Positions 55,432 through 63,370 of a stretch of DNA of 64,000 nt are shown here, piece by piece (positions within the stretch are counted from its first letter, which is position 1; each line of letters opens with the position of its first letter). Under the pieces are notes generated by a model that saw only the letters and a program-made list of their open reading frames with translations, was not told where the DNA came from and made no database searches. The stretch comes from an uncultured Prevotella sp. (GTDB lineage Bacteria; Bacteroidota; Bacteroidia; Bacteroidales; Bacteroidaceae), in assembly GCA_900314935.1 (NCBI GenBank), contig OMXE01000004.1, positions 1 to 64,000 on the forward strand, given 5' to 3'. Position numbers and translations under genes: made by a program.

Positions 55432-55480
55432 GTAAATGCCTTCTATCTATATGTACACACAAGATAGAAAATTATTGCAA

Positions 55481-58153
55481 TTATTCTGAACTTTTTATCG
55501 AATTTCTTAAAACACCGGCCGAGAGAGCGGGAATGGATAACACCACATCGTTCCCGTCAATCGTAGCATTGGACTTCTTCAGCGCAACGGCATTTTTGTT
55601 TTCCATACTATTAGCTACAGTCAGTGAACCCGGGGCATAATACTCGTATTCAGCCCCCGACACACCCTTCCAATCGCCTTTGATGCGCAAGGTGGCCGAT
55701 TGCTCCGTGGGGTTCACCACCTTCACGATCACATCGGCACCATTCTCCGACATCGTGGTACTCACACTGATATTACCCGTTTCTCCGCTGTATGCCAGTC
55801 GGTACTTCGAGAAATGATCATACCACAGCTCCGTTACCTGACAGTTCGGCGCCTTGAACAAATCCTTATAGTCGAAATTGATGAACGCATTATTCCAGTC
55901 AGGTGCATCCGTACGACGGATAAACAAGGCCGCAGCACCCATCGCCACTACATCCCGCTGTTCACACATATTGAGGAATCCACCTGCGAACAATCCCGTA
56001 CGCCAGTCGATACTGTTCAGGTTCCACTCCGAGATAAACAGTTTGATGTTCGGATTCGGACCGTTGGCAATCATCTCCGCATAGCGGTCGTACTGCTGTC
56101 CTAAGCGCACAGGACCAGTGGCATAACCACCCTGTTGCTCATAGTGGTGCAGACTCAGATAATCAAAATAGTTACCGCTGCGTTGGATGAACTGCTCATC
56201 CTCGCGGAAACCGCCACAAGCGATGATCTTGATCGACGGATCAATCTTCCGCATCGCCGTACTGAAGTCACGCACGCACTTCTCATAGCGGTCGATACCC
56301 ATCTCCCACATCTCATTGTCTATCTCCCAATACTTCACGTTATACGGTTCCGGATGACCGTTTGCCGCCCGCTTCGCGCCCCATTCATCCGTGGCAGGAG
56401 CATTACAATAGCGCACCCAGTTCACCGCATCCTGAAGAATCTGATCATACTCCTCAGCAGGACGCTCGAACTTCACGCTTACCACGATAATCGGTTCCGA
56501 ATTCACCTCACGACAGAAGCGTATGAACTCATCCGTACCGAAGCAGTTCTGGTCGTAGTCCATCCACATCCAGTGTGCCCAACGCTCACGGTTCTCCTGC
56601 GGACCGATACCCCACTTCCAGTCGTATTGTGCCACATATCCTCCACCCGGCCAACGCATACAGGTGGGATGCAGCTCTTTCACGGCCTTCAGGATGTCAG
56701 GACGGAATCCGCCCAGATTCTTACCCGTCTGTGTGGTCATGGTTGCCATATCCACCTGCACCGTTCCGTTCTTCACCATAATGACGAAGTCGCAGTCGCA
56801 ACTAAACCTGGTGATCCTCTTGGCGTTCTCTACGCCTAGTTTTTCAAGGGAACTGGGTATCGGGACGGTCTCCACGCAGATTCTGCAATGACCGTCGGTA
56901 CCTTCAATCATCTGGGGAACGAGCGTGAAGTCATATTTCTTCCACTCCTTGCTCACCTTAAATGACTGGCGAGCGATAATATTGCCTTTCGTACTGCGCA
57001 GTCCGACAATCAGCTCTCCTTTGCCTTTTGCATAGATGGAGCCTACAAGGTTATCGCCATCAATGTCCAGCGGACCTTGGAAGATGCCTGCCTCAGTCTT
57101 TCCTGCGGTAATCTCCTGCGAATAGCGCATGTTGATGGCATCATCCTTGATCAGACGATACTTACCATCCCCAAAGGCAGTCCACTGCTGAGCGACAGCT
57201 GGAATCTGCACATCGCCCGGTGTACCCTCAAACAGAACCTTACCATCAGCAGTAGTCAGCTTGATGTTACGATAGGTAGCCTCGGTGTAGTTCACCCAGA
57301 AGGTAATGAAGTTACGGTCGGCTATCTCTAAGCCCTCATGACTCAGCACCTCCTTATCGTCCCAATACACAGTTGCCTTACTCCCTCTGCTCACAATGCG
57401 CAGTTTATGCCACCTCTGTTCCTCATTCACCTGCTCTTTCGTAGCTGGAGCCGAAGCCAGTGGCACCAGCGTATTCATGCGACGTCCTGGTCGTCCGCCA
57501 AAGCCCTGCGATTCACGTACCTCCATCTGACAGATTGAGAAATCGGCTGTGGAGTTTTGCTGTTGCAGTGCAGCTCGTGCAGCAGCCTCGTTGGCCGCAT
57601 CGATCTGCGACTGTGTCTGTGCGGGCGTAAACGTTCTACTCTCATAGTACGGATCATGAATGCGGATATAATAAGGCGATCCATCAGTCTTATTACGGAA
57701 GGCGAAACGAATGTCCATCAGTCCCCCACTCCAGCTGCGCCTTGCCAGCTTATATGCTCGCCAGTTCACCTCCATCGTCAGGTCAAAATCACAGGTATTG
57801 ATACTGTCAATCTTCAGCGGCTGTTCATAACGTGTAGGCGAATGAAGCACCAAGTCATCATCCATAAACCAGCCGTCGAAGTAACCGTCACGTGGATGAA
57901 TACCCGGATACTGCTCAGGTTCGAACGACCGTTCCTGTATCAGTTCCTGCCACACGCCGTTGTTGGCACTGAAATAGATGTGTTCGAATAGTTGTCCGTA
58001 CAGCATCTCATCAATAATCCCAGCAGGTTTCTTACTATCCACCGTAATCACATACTCACTGGGGCTCTGTGCCAGTACCACAGTTCCCATCCCCAGCATC
58101 ATCAAGCACGCAATACTCTTCACAAACGCCATCTTATTTACTCCAGCAGTCAT
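55481..58153 (-). CDS. GH51 alpha-L-arabinofuranosidase with inserted domain
   Basis: 890 residues, well above the 500-660 usual for GH51. A signal peptide (LMMLGMGTVVLAQ) exports it to the periplasm or surface. The lead GQLFEHIYFSANNGVWQELI is GH51. Then comes an extra region (about residues 105-320) with RWHKLRIVSRGSKATVYWDDKEV and NFITFWVNYTEATYRNIKL, resembling a LamG/DUF1080-type beta-sandwich. The catalytic barrel follows with acid/base Glu614 (YWEIDNEMW) and nucleophile Glu709 (FISEWNLNS). A C-terminal beta-sandwich completes it. It releases arabinose from plant arabinans or arabinoxylan. A second in-frame ATG seven codons later (MAFVKSIACL) is also plausible. It has its own promoter in a hairpin repeat. 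Confidence 0.9.
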   Translation of the reverse strand: MTAGVNKMAFVKSIACLMMLGMGTVVLAQSPSEYVITVDSKKPAGIIDEMLYGQLFEHIYFSANNGVWQELIQERSFEPEQYPGIHPRDGYFDGWFMDDDLVLHSPTRYEQPLKIDSINTCDFDLTMEVNWRAYKLARRSWSGGLMDIRFAFRNKTDGSPYYIRIHDPYYESRTFTPAQTQSQIDAANEAAARAALQQQNSTADFSICQMEVRESQGFGGRPGRRMNTLVPLASAPATKEQVNEEQRWHKLRIVSRGSKATVYWDDKEVLSHEGLEIADRNFITFWVNYTEATYRNIKLTTADGKVLFEGTPGDVQIPAVAQQWTAFGDGKYRLIKDDAINMRYSQEITAGKTEAGIFQGPLDIDGDNLVGSIYAKGKGELIVGLRSTKGNIIARQSFKVSKEWKKYDFTLVPQMIEGTDGHCRICVETVPIPSSLEKLGVENAKRITRFSCDCDFVIMVKNGTVQVDMATMTTQTGKNLGGFRPDILKAVKELHPTCMRWPGGGYVAQYDWKWGIGPQENRERWAHWMWMDYDQNCFGTDEFIRFCREVNSEPIIVVSVKFERPAEEYDQILQDAVNWVRYCNAPATDEWGAKRAANGHPEPYNVKYWEIDNEMWEMGIDRYEKCVRDFSTAMRKIDPSIKIIACGGFREDEQFIQRSGNYFDYLSLHHYEQQGGYATGPVRLGQQYDRYAEMIANGPNPNIKLFISEWNLNSIDWRTGLFAGGFLNMCEQRDVVAMGAAALFIRRTDAPDWNNAFINFDYKDLFKAPNCQVTELWYDHFSKYRLAYSGETGNISVSTTMSENGADVIVKVVNPTEQSATLRIKGDWKGVSGAEYEYYAPGSLTVANSMENKNAVALKKSNATIDGNDVVLSIPALSAGVLRNSIKSSE

Positions 58154-58180
58154 AAGTAATTGTTTTTAGATTTATGTTTA

Positions 58181-58212
58181 CAAAGATACGAATAAGCGAG
58201 AGAAATACCAAA
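58181..58212 (-). promoter_or_regulatory. GH51 gene promoter
   Basis: TTTG (58212-58209, minus), 20 bp, TATCTTTG (58188-58181). The leader to the ATG at 58153 is about 20 nt. The -33 box lies within the hairpin arm of the repeat. Confidence 0.75.
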
Positions 58213-58252
58213 GAAAAGTATGTATTTCTTTGGTTTTCCGAGCGAAAGAAAA
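58181..58252 (-). repeat. Promoter-bearing hairpin repeat (copy driving GH51)
   Basis: On the minus strand: TTTCGCTCGG, a hairpin with arms CCAAAGAAA / TTTCTTTGG (58225-58233 and 58208-58216, 8-nt loop), then CTCGCTTATTCGTATCTTTG. Same layout as 2829-2915 with a different stem sequence. Confidence 0.75.
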
Positions 58253-58402
58253 CATATAATTACCATATAATTATCCATTAATTGCTGCGCGTAGTCATTA
58301 TATGACTAATTATATGACTAATTACATGGTAATTACATGTAAACAAAACCCTGGAAATTACCGGTATTGAAAACATATAATTACCATGAATTATCCATTA
58401 AA
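58248..58402. repeat. AT-rich palindromes and direct repeats upstream of GH51
   Basis: A 34-bp segment starting GAAAACATATAATTACCAT occurs at 58248-58281 and again, slightly altered, at 58369-58402. Between them lie a 7-3-7 palindrome TAGTCATTATATGACTA (58292-58308), a tandem copy of ATTATATGACTA (58297-58308, 58309-58320) and a 7-3-7 palindrome TAATTACATGGTAATTA (58319-58335). The arrangement resembles operator sites, but no regulator gene is nearby. Confidence 0.7.
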
Positions 58403-58474
58403 TTTTGTCCTTTTGTTCTTTGGTCTAAAAAATATATGTTCTTATGTTATTATGTCTAAAACGTTCTTCTGTCT

Positions 58475-59812
58475 TTATTTGTTGATTATGTCTTTCAGCA
58501 GCGTATTAAAGTCGATGACATCATCGGGCTTCGGCGAGTACCCCAGTACTACCACCACCAGTTGTTGCGATGGGAAGATAAAGATATCCTGACCGTCGTG
58601 GCCGTCGCAATAGTACATATCCTTCGGTACATCAGGGAACTTCCCGTTCCCGTTCAGCCAGAACAGCGAGCCATAGTGATTACCACTATCCGTTGCCGGC
58701 GTACGCGTATAGTCCACCCACCCCTCCGGCAGGATCCTGTTGTCACCCACGCAGCCGTCATTCAGGTACATCTGTCCGAACCGAGCGAAATCCCTTGCCG
58801 TGGCATAGAGGTACGACGACCCGATAGGCGTGCCGCTCATGTCCTGTTCAAACACCGGATTAACGATGCCTAACGGCGCAAAGAGACGTGTGTGCATATA
58901 GCTCAGGAACGCCTCGTCTGATGGGAACATCCTGCGCAGATAGCGCACCACGATATTCGTACTCCCGCTGGCATATTTCCAGTGTGTACCCGGCTCAAAC
59001 TCAAGCGGTTTCGATAGTGCGAACAACCCCATGTCCCGTTCGCAGTGCAACATGATGTTGATGTCCGACCGCGCCCCATAGTCCTCGTTCCACTCCAGTC
59101 CGCTCTGCATCTGCATCAGGTCGTGCAAGGTAATCGCCCTGCGCCCGTCGCCCTGCCACTCAGGAATATCCATCGGCGCATGAATGTCCAGCAGACTGTC
59201 TTTCACCATGATACCGATCAGCGCATTCACAAAGCTCTTCGCCATGCTCCAGCTCAGCAGCTTCGTGTCCCTGCCAATACCCTTGTCATAACACTCAGCT
59301 ACCACCCCACCCTTGTGCAGCACCAAGAAGGCAAAGGGATGACCATGATAGGCACGCTCTTCGACGAAGGCCTTGGCGATAGGTGCCAGACGAGCCGCCA
59401 TTGCCGAATCGCCCGCAGGCAGCTCTGCCTTGATGGTAAAATCCTGCTCCGCCAATGCTTTGTTCAGCACATCAAACGGGTACTGCTGTTTCCTCAGCTC
59501 ATCTACGCTGGCGCCACGCAGCAATGTCACGCCGTAGCCCTCGCGGAACACCGCCACTGATTTACCCCAAAGAAACCTACTGGTAACCGTCTTGTTCTTA
59601 TAGTCAACCGTGTTCTTTGCATAGCGAATGAACGAAAAGTTCAGGTCAATCGCCTCCACGTCCTTCGCCTCTCGTCCCGATACGAACACCGCCGAAGCCA
59701 GATTCTTCGCAGCATAGCCCGTAATGATAGGCAGCAGTCGGTTCAAATAGATACACCCGCCAATAATGGCAAGAACGATTACAATGGCTACATAGCGTAA
59801 TACCTTTTTCAT
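58475..59812 (-). CDS. Serine hydrolase, beta-lactamase/class C fold
   Basis: 445 residues. An N-terminal membrane anchor or signal (YVAIVIVLAIIGGCIYL) precedes a penicillin-binding-protein-type domain. The nucleophile Ser189 is in WSMAKSF (SxxK with Lys192). LHDLMQMQSGLEWNEDYG and HWKYASGSTNIVVRYL (YxS/N-like motif) follow, and GHDGQDIFIFPSQQLVVVVLGY ends the domain. It belongs to the broad S12 family (esterases, peptidases, D-Ala carboxypeptidases); the substrate cannot be told. It lies 15 bp after the small 125-residue gene and is convergent with nothing in the following 321 bp. Confidence 0.85.
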   Translation of the reverse strand: MKKVLRYVAIVIVLAIIGGCIYLNRLLPIITGYAAKNLASAVFVSGREAKDVEAIDLNFSFIRYAKNTVDYKNKTVTSRFLWGKSVAVFREGYGVTLLRGASVDELRKQQYPFDVLNKALAEQDFTIKAELPAGDSAMAARLAPIAKAFVEERAYHGHPFAFLVLHKGGVVAECYDKGIGRDTKLLSWSMAKSFVNALIGIMVKDSLLDIHAPMDIPEWQGDGRRAITLHDLMQMQSGLEWNEDYGARSDINIMLHCERDMGLFALSKPLEFEPGTHWKYASGSTNIVVRYLRRMFPSDEAFLSYMHTRLFAPLGIVNPVFEQDMSGTPIGSSYLYATARDFARFGQMYLNDGCVGDNRILPEGWVDYTRTPATDSGNHYGSLFWLNGNGKFPDVPKDMYYCDGHDGQDIFIFPSQQLVVVVLGYSPKPDDVIDFNTLLKDIINK

Positions 59813-59827
59813 GGATAATCAGTTTGT

Positions 59828-60205
59828 TTATTCGTTCGGCAACAGCTTGGCGTTGAAGTTTACCGGCTTGCCTTCGGAGTCGTAGGAGAATTGGTTCATG
59901 GTGTACTGCGGATTGTTTTCAATGAACTGTTTGTAGTCGTCAAAGCTTGTGAAGGCCTCCTTACTGCGATTGCCGTCGTTGTCGATGGCATAGACCTTTC
60001 CCTCATCGGCGATTTTCGTTACGGCCTCGAAGTGGCTGCGATCCGTTTGCGCCTGCATGGCTGAATCGACAATCTCGGTTGAATCAACGGACTCTACATC
60101 CTTCATCTCGGGCGCGTTGGCCCTCTGCTGGCACCTCATGATGCTTCCAAGTAACATGAGTAACGTACCACCAATCAATAGCGCTTGCACATATGGCTTC
60201 TTCAT
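59828..60205 (-). CDS. Small exported protein of unknown function
   Basis: 125 residues. MKKPYVQALLIGGTLLMLLGSIM is a signal or membrane anchor; a Cys follows (MRCQQRA) but the lipobox is poor. The mature part is acidic and polar, with KVYAIDNDGNRSKEAFTSFDDYKQFIENNPQY. No family is recognised. It is first in a two-gene unit with the serine hydrolase, with a TATATTTG box on the minus strand at 60246-60253. Confidence 0.65.
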   Translation of the reverse strand: MKKPYVQALLIGGTLLMLLGSIMRCQQRANAPEMKDVESVDSTEIVDSAMQAQTDRSHFEAVTKIADEGKVYAIDNDGNRSKEAFTSFDDYKQFIENNPQYTMNQFSYDSEGKPVNFNAKLLPNE

Positions 60206-60364
60206 AATCTTGTTGGTAATAAGTGGATTTATAGTTTATCGTGTGCAAATATAGGAAAAGATTTCGATATTGTAAAGGAATACACGATTATTTTCAAAAA
60301 AAGAAACATATGTCGTTGAGGTGGAGGCCTATAATGAAATGGGTAAAACAAAGTGGACCCCCGT

Positions 60365-60394
60365 AATAGAGGATGAGATTGCTCATCCTCTATT
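60365..60394. terminator. Orphan 13-bp hairpin, terminator-like
   Basis: AATAGAGGATGAG and CTCATCCTCTATT pair perfectly over 13 bp with loop ATTG, followed by CTTTATTC. No obvious gene ends nearby on the plus strand; it may be the end of a lost gene or serve the minus strand. Confidence 0.5.
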
Positions 60395-60404
60395 CTTTAT
60401 TCTG

Positions 60405-60443
60405 AAAGAAATTATCATAATTATCATAATTATTCCAGAAATA
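60405..60443. repeat. 39-bp inverted repeat, left arm
   Basis: Reverse complement of 62944-62982 with 38 of 39 positions identical. The pair flanks 2.5 kb holding the secreted 181-residue protein gene and the metallophosphoesterase gene. Confidence 0.85.
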
Positions 60444-60533
60444 ATATTTTTACTTTTTTATCTCACACAGAAATCACAGAACCAACGGTCGCTGCCTACG
60501 GGGAAAAGCAAATCACAGAAATTTTCCGTTATT

Positions 60534-60606
60534 GGCTTCGCCTTCCTCCTCCTCGCTCGACAGAGTTTATACAAGTATAAATCTGTTCTCGCTCGTTCGT
60601 CGGTTC
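60534..60606. repeat. Hairpin repeat, promoterless variant A
   Basis: GGCTTCGCC, a TTCCTCCTCCT stretch, CGCTCG, a hairpin at 60560-60586 (ACAGA ... TCTGT enclosing TTTATAC-AA-GTATAAA), then CTCGCTCGTTCGTCGGTTC. It is the same frame as the promoter-bearing copies, but the tail no longer holds TAnnTTTG. Confidence 0.7.
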
Positions 60607-60836
60607 CGTTTTATTTCCGTTTCTTCCGTTATAAAACAATTTTGTTTAATTTGAAACTAATTTGATCAATTTCCACGCGCAGCGTGCTCTATTGCTTTGA
60701 TCGCCTACGGCGATGTGGTTATGGATCGCCTGCGGCGAGAAATTAAACATAATCTTATTCAAAATTTTACAGAATTTCTTTTCCGTTTTTCCGTTTCTTT
60801 TCCGTTTCTTCCGTTATAAAAAATAAACCACTAAAA

Positions 60837-61382
60837 CTATTTAAGTACGTCTTTGTAGGTATCTTCAGCGAGTTCCTTCAGCAGACTTTTGTAACGCTTG
60901 GTCTCGGTCCATTCGCTCTTGCCCGTTTGATCTTTCACTTCAATCACAAGTACACGTTTGTTGCCTTTATAGAGTTCCAAAGTGCCCGACATCTTCATTC
61001 CTCCGGCACCAAAGCCAATGGTAAGAGCCAAGGCTGTGCTGCCGAAATGTAATTCCGTTGGCTTGATGACCAGACGGTATTCACCTCCAGTCTCGCTTGC
61101 CTTCATTCCTTTCTTATTTTTACTATTCCAACTCTTTATGAAAGTCTTAAGACCTTCCTTCTGATCTTCGGGCCAGTCGCGTTGCCAATCGGCTTCGCGT
61201 CCTGCAACATACTGCTTGTAGGGGGTTCCCTCTACATTAGTCTTTGAAAAATCGCACTCTACGCTGAAGGTTGCATTTGCATCTCTCAGCACGTTCACAT
61301 CACCCGAAATCACCTTGCTGTCAGCAAAGGCGTTTGCAGTAGCCATCATAAAGGCTATCACACTGATAATCAACTTTCCCAT
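60837..61382 (-). CDS. Secreted protein of unknown function
   Basis: 181 residues with signal peptide MGKLIISVIAFMMATANAFA. The mature part has VLRDANATFSVECDFSKTNVEG, a Trp/Asp/Lys-rich middle, then STALALTIGFGAGGMKMSGTLELYKGNKRVLVIEV, a beta-rich region. The domain resembles Bacteroidales exported proteins of unknown function, but I cannot name the family. It has its own promoter and lies within the 39-bp inverted repeats together with the metallophosphoesterase gene. Confidence 0.75.
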   Translation of the reverse strand: MGKLIISVIAFMMATANAFADSKVISGDVNVLRDANATFSVECDFSKTNVEGTPYKQYVAGREADWQRDWPEDQKEGLKTFIKSWNSKNKKGMKASETGGEYRLVIKPTELHFGSTALALTIGFGAGGMKMSGTLELYKGNKRVLVIEVKDQTGKSEWTETKRYKSLLKELAEDTYKDVLK

Positions 61383-61427
61383 ATTTATTTAATCTATAAC
61401 TGTTAGGTTTTATTTGTAATGTAACTG

Positions 61428-61458
61428 CAAAAGTAATAAGAAGATTTGAAAAATCAAA
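61428..61458 (-). promoter_or_regulatory. Promoter of the 181-residue secreted protein gene
   Basis: On the minus strand TTTG (61458-61455), 19 bp, TACTTTTG (61435-61428). The leader to the ATG at 61382 is about 39 nt. Confidence 0.7.
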
Positions 61459-61542
61459 ATGCGAGGCGGAAATATTTTTGAAACGACAATGAAGATTGAG
61501 TAATAATTCGCACACAGATCTCACGGATCCCACAGATGCATA

Positions 61543-62319
61543 TCAGCTCATTTCCCTCAGTTCCATGATGTCAAGCATGTGGAACATCACATTATCTATC
61601 TCTGCATGCCAGCTCTGATGGAAATGACCATAGTACCAATAGCACAAAGGATGGTTCTTTGAATATAGGTAAGCATACAGGTCGTCCATCACCTTTCGCT
61701 CCCTCTTCACATCATCCATCAAGTTCTCATCATTCATAGCCCAATATTCCAAGCCAAAATGTGAGGTCAGTTCGCAGAAAGATGGAGACGTATGCGTGAT
61801 TACAGTATCAACAGCATAAGCTTTGTCTATGGCATCAAGTTTCGTCTCATTGTATATTGGTTGTTCATTAAGCCAATACATATTCGGCATCAATGTATCA
61901 TCAGAATTAGGCAAGTGATAGTACCTGGACATCATACGTTGTTTCCTGTCAACAGATGTTGCGCCACCAACACACAATATCGTATGTCCACAAGCTTTAA
62001 TGATGGAATAATCCTGCAGTGTCATCCAACGCTGATGCTTGATCGGCTGGATATTAAAATATGCAGGATTATCATGATTACCTCTAATGAATACGATCCA
62101 GTTATTGGCTTTCGATAGTCTATCACGACAACGCTTGTATATATTCTCGTAGTAACCCGGCTTTTCAAAGCCGAATCCACAATCCCCTGCAACAATAATC
62201 AATGTGTCAGACATCTCGTACTGCACGCAGCACTTGAAGACGAGTTGGGTGAAATCTCCATGAATATCACCACTCACCACTATACCCTTTGCTTTGGGGA
62301 ATTCTTTTAGATTGAACAT
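61543..62319 (-). CDS. Metallophosphoesterase
   Basis: 258 residues, calcineurin-like fold, with all metal-binding blocks: GDIHGD (residues 17-22), VAGDCGFGF, FIRGNHDNPAYF, VITHTSPSF and YYGHFHQSW. CVGGATSVDRKQRM contains the extra family stretch. No signal peptide, so cytoplasmic. The enzyme could be a phosphatase, nuclease or 5'-nucleotidase-like hydrolase acting on RNA or nucleotides. Its promoter (TATCTTTG on the minus strand, 62372-62379) lies within a T-rich leader. Confidence 0.88.
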   Translation of the reverse strand: MFNLKEFPKAKGIVVSGDIHGDFTQLVFKCCVQYEMSDTLIIVAGDCGFGFEKPGYYENIYKRCRDRLSKANNWIVFIRGNHDNPAYFNIQPIKHQRWMTLQDYSIIKACGHTILCVGGATSVDRKQRMMSRYYHLPNSDDTLMPNMYWLNEQPIYNETKLDAIDKAYAVDTVITHTSPSFCELTSHFGLEYWAMNDENLMDDVKRERKVMDDLYAYLYSKNHPLCYWYYGHFHQSWHAEIDNVMFHMLDIMELREMS

Positions 62320-62521
62320 GACCTAAAAAGCGTGTAAACAATAGAACGTGACAGGAACCTGTTGTACTATGCAAAGATACAACTTTTTTTCGACTTTTCC
62401 AAGAAATATATCGATGATTATTTCTATTGCAAAAATATGATGACAGATAGCTGCCCCTTGTCTCGTTTTGACAAGTTTTTGTTCATTTAATAGGTGACAG
62501 GAACCTCTTCCCTTGGCACCC

Positions 62522-62762
62522 TGTTGGCTTCGCCGAAGATACTTTCGTTAACTACGTTTTCCTCTGTCACGACTCGGCCAAACATGCAAGCATGATGGCT
62601 CTCGCTGCTCCATCGGTTCGGAAAAACAAAATAAAACAAGATTTTCTTTGGTTTTTCCCTCACTTATTCGTACTTTGACTTCGCCGAAGATACTTTCGCT
62701 CGGAAAAACAAATAAAAACAAGATTTTCTTTGGTTTTTCCCTCACTTATTCGTATCTTTGCA
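62522..62762 (+). repeat. Promoter-bearing hairpin repeat, tandem copies
   Basis: Head GGCTTCGCCGAAGATACTTTCG near 62522, then two near-identical units beginning CGGAAAAACAAA at 62619 and 62701 (82 bp apart). Each has a hairpin closed by GGAAAAAC / GTTTTTCC and the tail CTCACTTATTCGTA. The first tail runs into a second GACTTCGCCGAAGATACTTTCGCT head, the second ends in TATCTTTGC. Confidence 0.75.
62729..62760 (+). promoter_or_regulatory. Promoter of the predicted small RNA
   Basis: TTTG at 62729-62732, 20 bp, TATCTTTG at 62753-62760, an excellent match to the Bacteroidota consensus, carried by a hairpin repeat. No protein start follows within a useful distance. Confidence 0.65.
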
Positions 62763-62766
62763 CTGT

Positions 62767-62865
62767 CAGAACGAAAGTTTTGACTACGCCGCTGAGTGCG
62801 GGGAGCAAGGCTTGATCGATACTGCTCCATTTAAAAGTCACCTTAGGGTGACTTTTATTTTTCAT
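62767..62865 (+). ncRNA. Predicted small RNA of about 95-100 nt
   Basis: Defined by the promoter at 62729-62760 and the terminator at 62833-62862. The region has no ATG-started open frame and can form short stems: CCGC-TGAGT-GCGG, GGAGCA ... TGCTCC around 62808-62829, and the terminator stem. No Rfam family is recognised by eye. The ends are inferred. Confidence 0.4.
62833..62862 (+). terminator. Intrinsic terminator of the predicted small RNA
   Basis: AAAAGTCACC and GGTGACTTTT form a perfect 10-bp stem (62833-62842, 62847-62856) with loop TTAG, followed by ATTTTTC. Confidence 0.7.
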
Positions 62866-62943
62866 ATCTTTGAACTTGAAGCATTAACTTCGTTGTTTCG
62901 TCAAGAAAATGTGCATTTACTGCATGTACTCATTGAGATATAG

Positions 62944-62982
62944 TATTTCTGGAATAATTATGATAATTATAATAATTTCTTT
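62944..62982. repeat. 39-bp inverted repeat, right arm
   Basis: Reverse complement of 60405-60443, 38 of 39 positions identical, an AT-rich sequence around GGAATAATTATGATAATTA. The two arms flank the metallophosphoesterase and secreted protein genes. Confidence 0.85.
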
Positions 62983-63297
62983 CTAAATCTATATCTCACA
63001 CAGAATCTACTTTTTTTAATCTCACACAGAAAGCACAGAAAGCACAGAAATTTTTTCCGTTTATTTTCCGTTTTATTCCGTTTCTTCCGTTATAGAATTA
63101 TTTTGTTTAATTTGAACAAGATTTGTACAATTTCCACGCGCAGCGTGCTTTATTCCTTTGATCGCCTACGGCGAGAAATTCTTCAAAATTAAATTCAAAA
63201 TTCTACAAATTTTTTCTGTGAGATCTGTGAGATCTGTGTGCCAATTTTCCTCGCGCCAATCACTTTGAGAATCAAATATCTGTGATTTCCGTGCTTT

Positions 63298-63370
63298 GGC
63301 TTTGCCTTCCTCCTCCTCGCTCGACAAAGACTATACAAGTATAACTTTGTTCTCGCTCGTTCGTCGGTTC
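63298..63370. repeat. Hairpin repeat, promoterless variant B
   Basis: GGCTTTGCC, TTCCTCCTCCT, CGCTCG, a hairpin at 63324-63350 (ACAAAG ... CTTTGT with TATAC-AA-GTATA inside), CTCGCTCGTTCGTCGGTTC. It matches 60534-60606, with changes on both sides of the stem that keep pairing. Confidence 0.7.

Larger units (their letters stand above)
58154..58474. other. Regulatory region upstream of the GH51 gene
   Basis: No gene is seen. It holds the GH51 promoter (58181-58212, minus), the hairpin repeat (58181-58252) and a cluster of AT-rich palindromes and direct repeats at 58248-58402. Confidence 0.7.
60206..60836. other. Repeat-rich intergenic region
   Basis: No gene is seen. It contains a -7 box for the 59828-60205 gene, an orphan 13-bp hairpin (60365-60394), one arm of a 39-bp inverted repeat (60405-60443), a hairpin repeat (60534-60606), and palindromes CACGC-GCA-GCGTG (60674) and ATCGCC-TAC-GGCGAT (60700), both repeated near 63134-63175. 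An open frame at 60321-60665 reads through these repeats and is not credible. Confidence 0.7.

Noticed and set aside
54691..55467. Plus-strand open frame opposite the anti-sigma and ECF sigma genes
   Set aside because: Antisense to a complete ECF sigma factor with region 2 and region 4 motifs; no promoter or family match.
60321..60665. 114-codon open frame in the spacer
   Set aside because: GTG start, a run of Ile codons made by the AT-rich inverted repeat arm, then hairpin-repeat sequence. Possible remnant only.
62758..62943. 61-codon open frame over the predicted small RNA
   Set aside because: Its TTG start overlaps the promoter -7 box, and it crosses the terminator hairpin.
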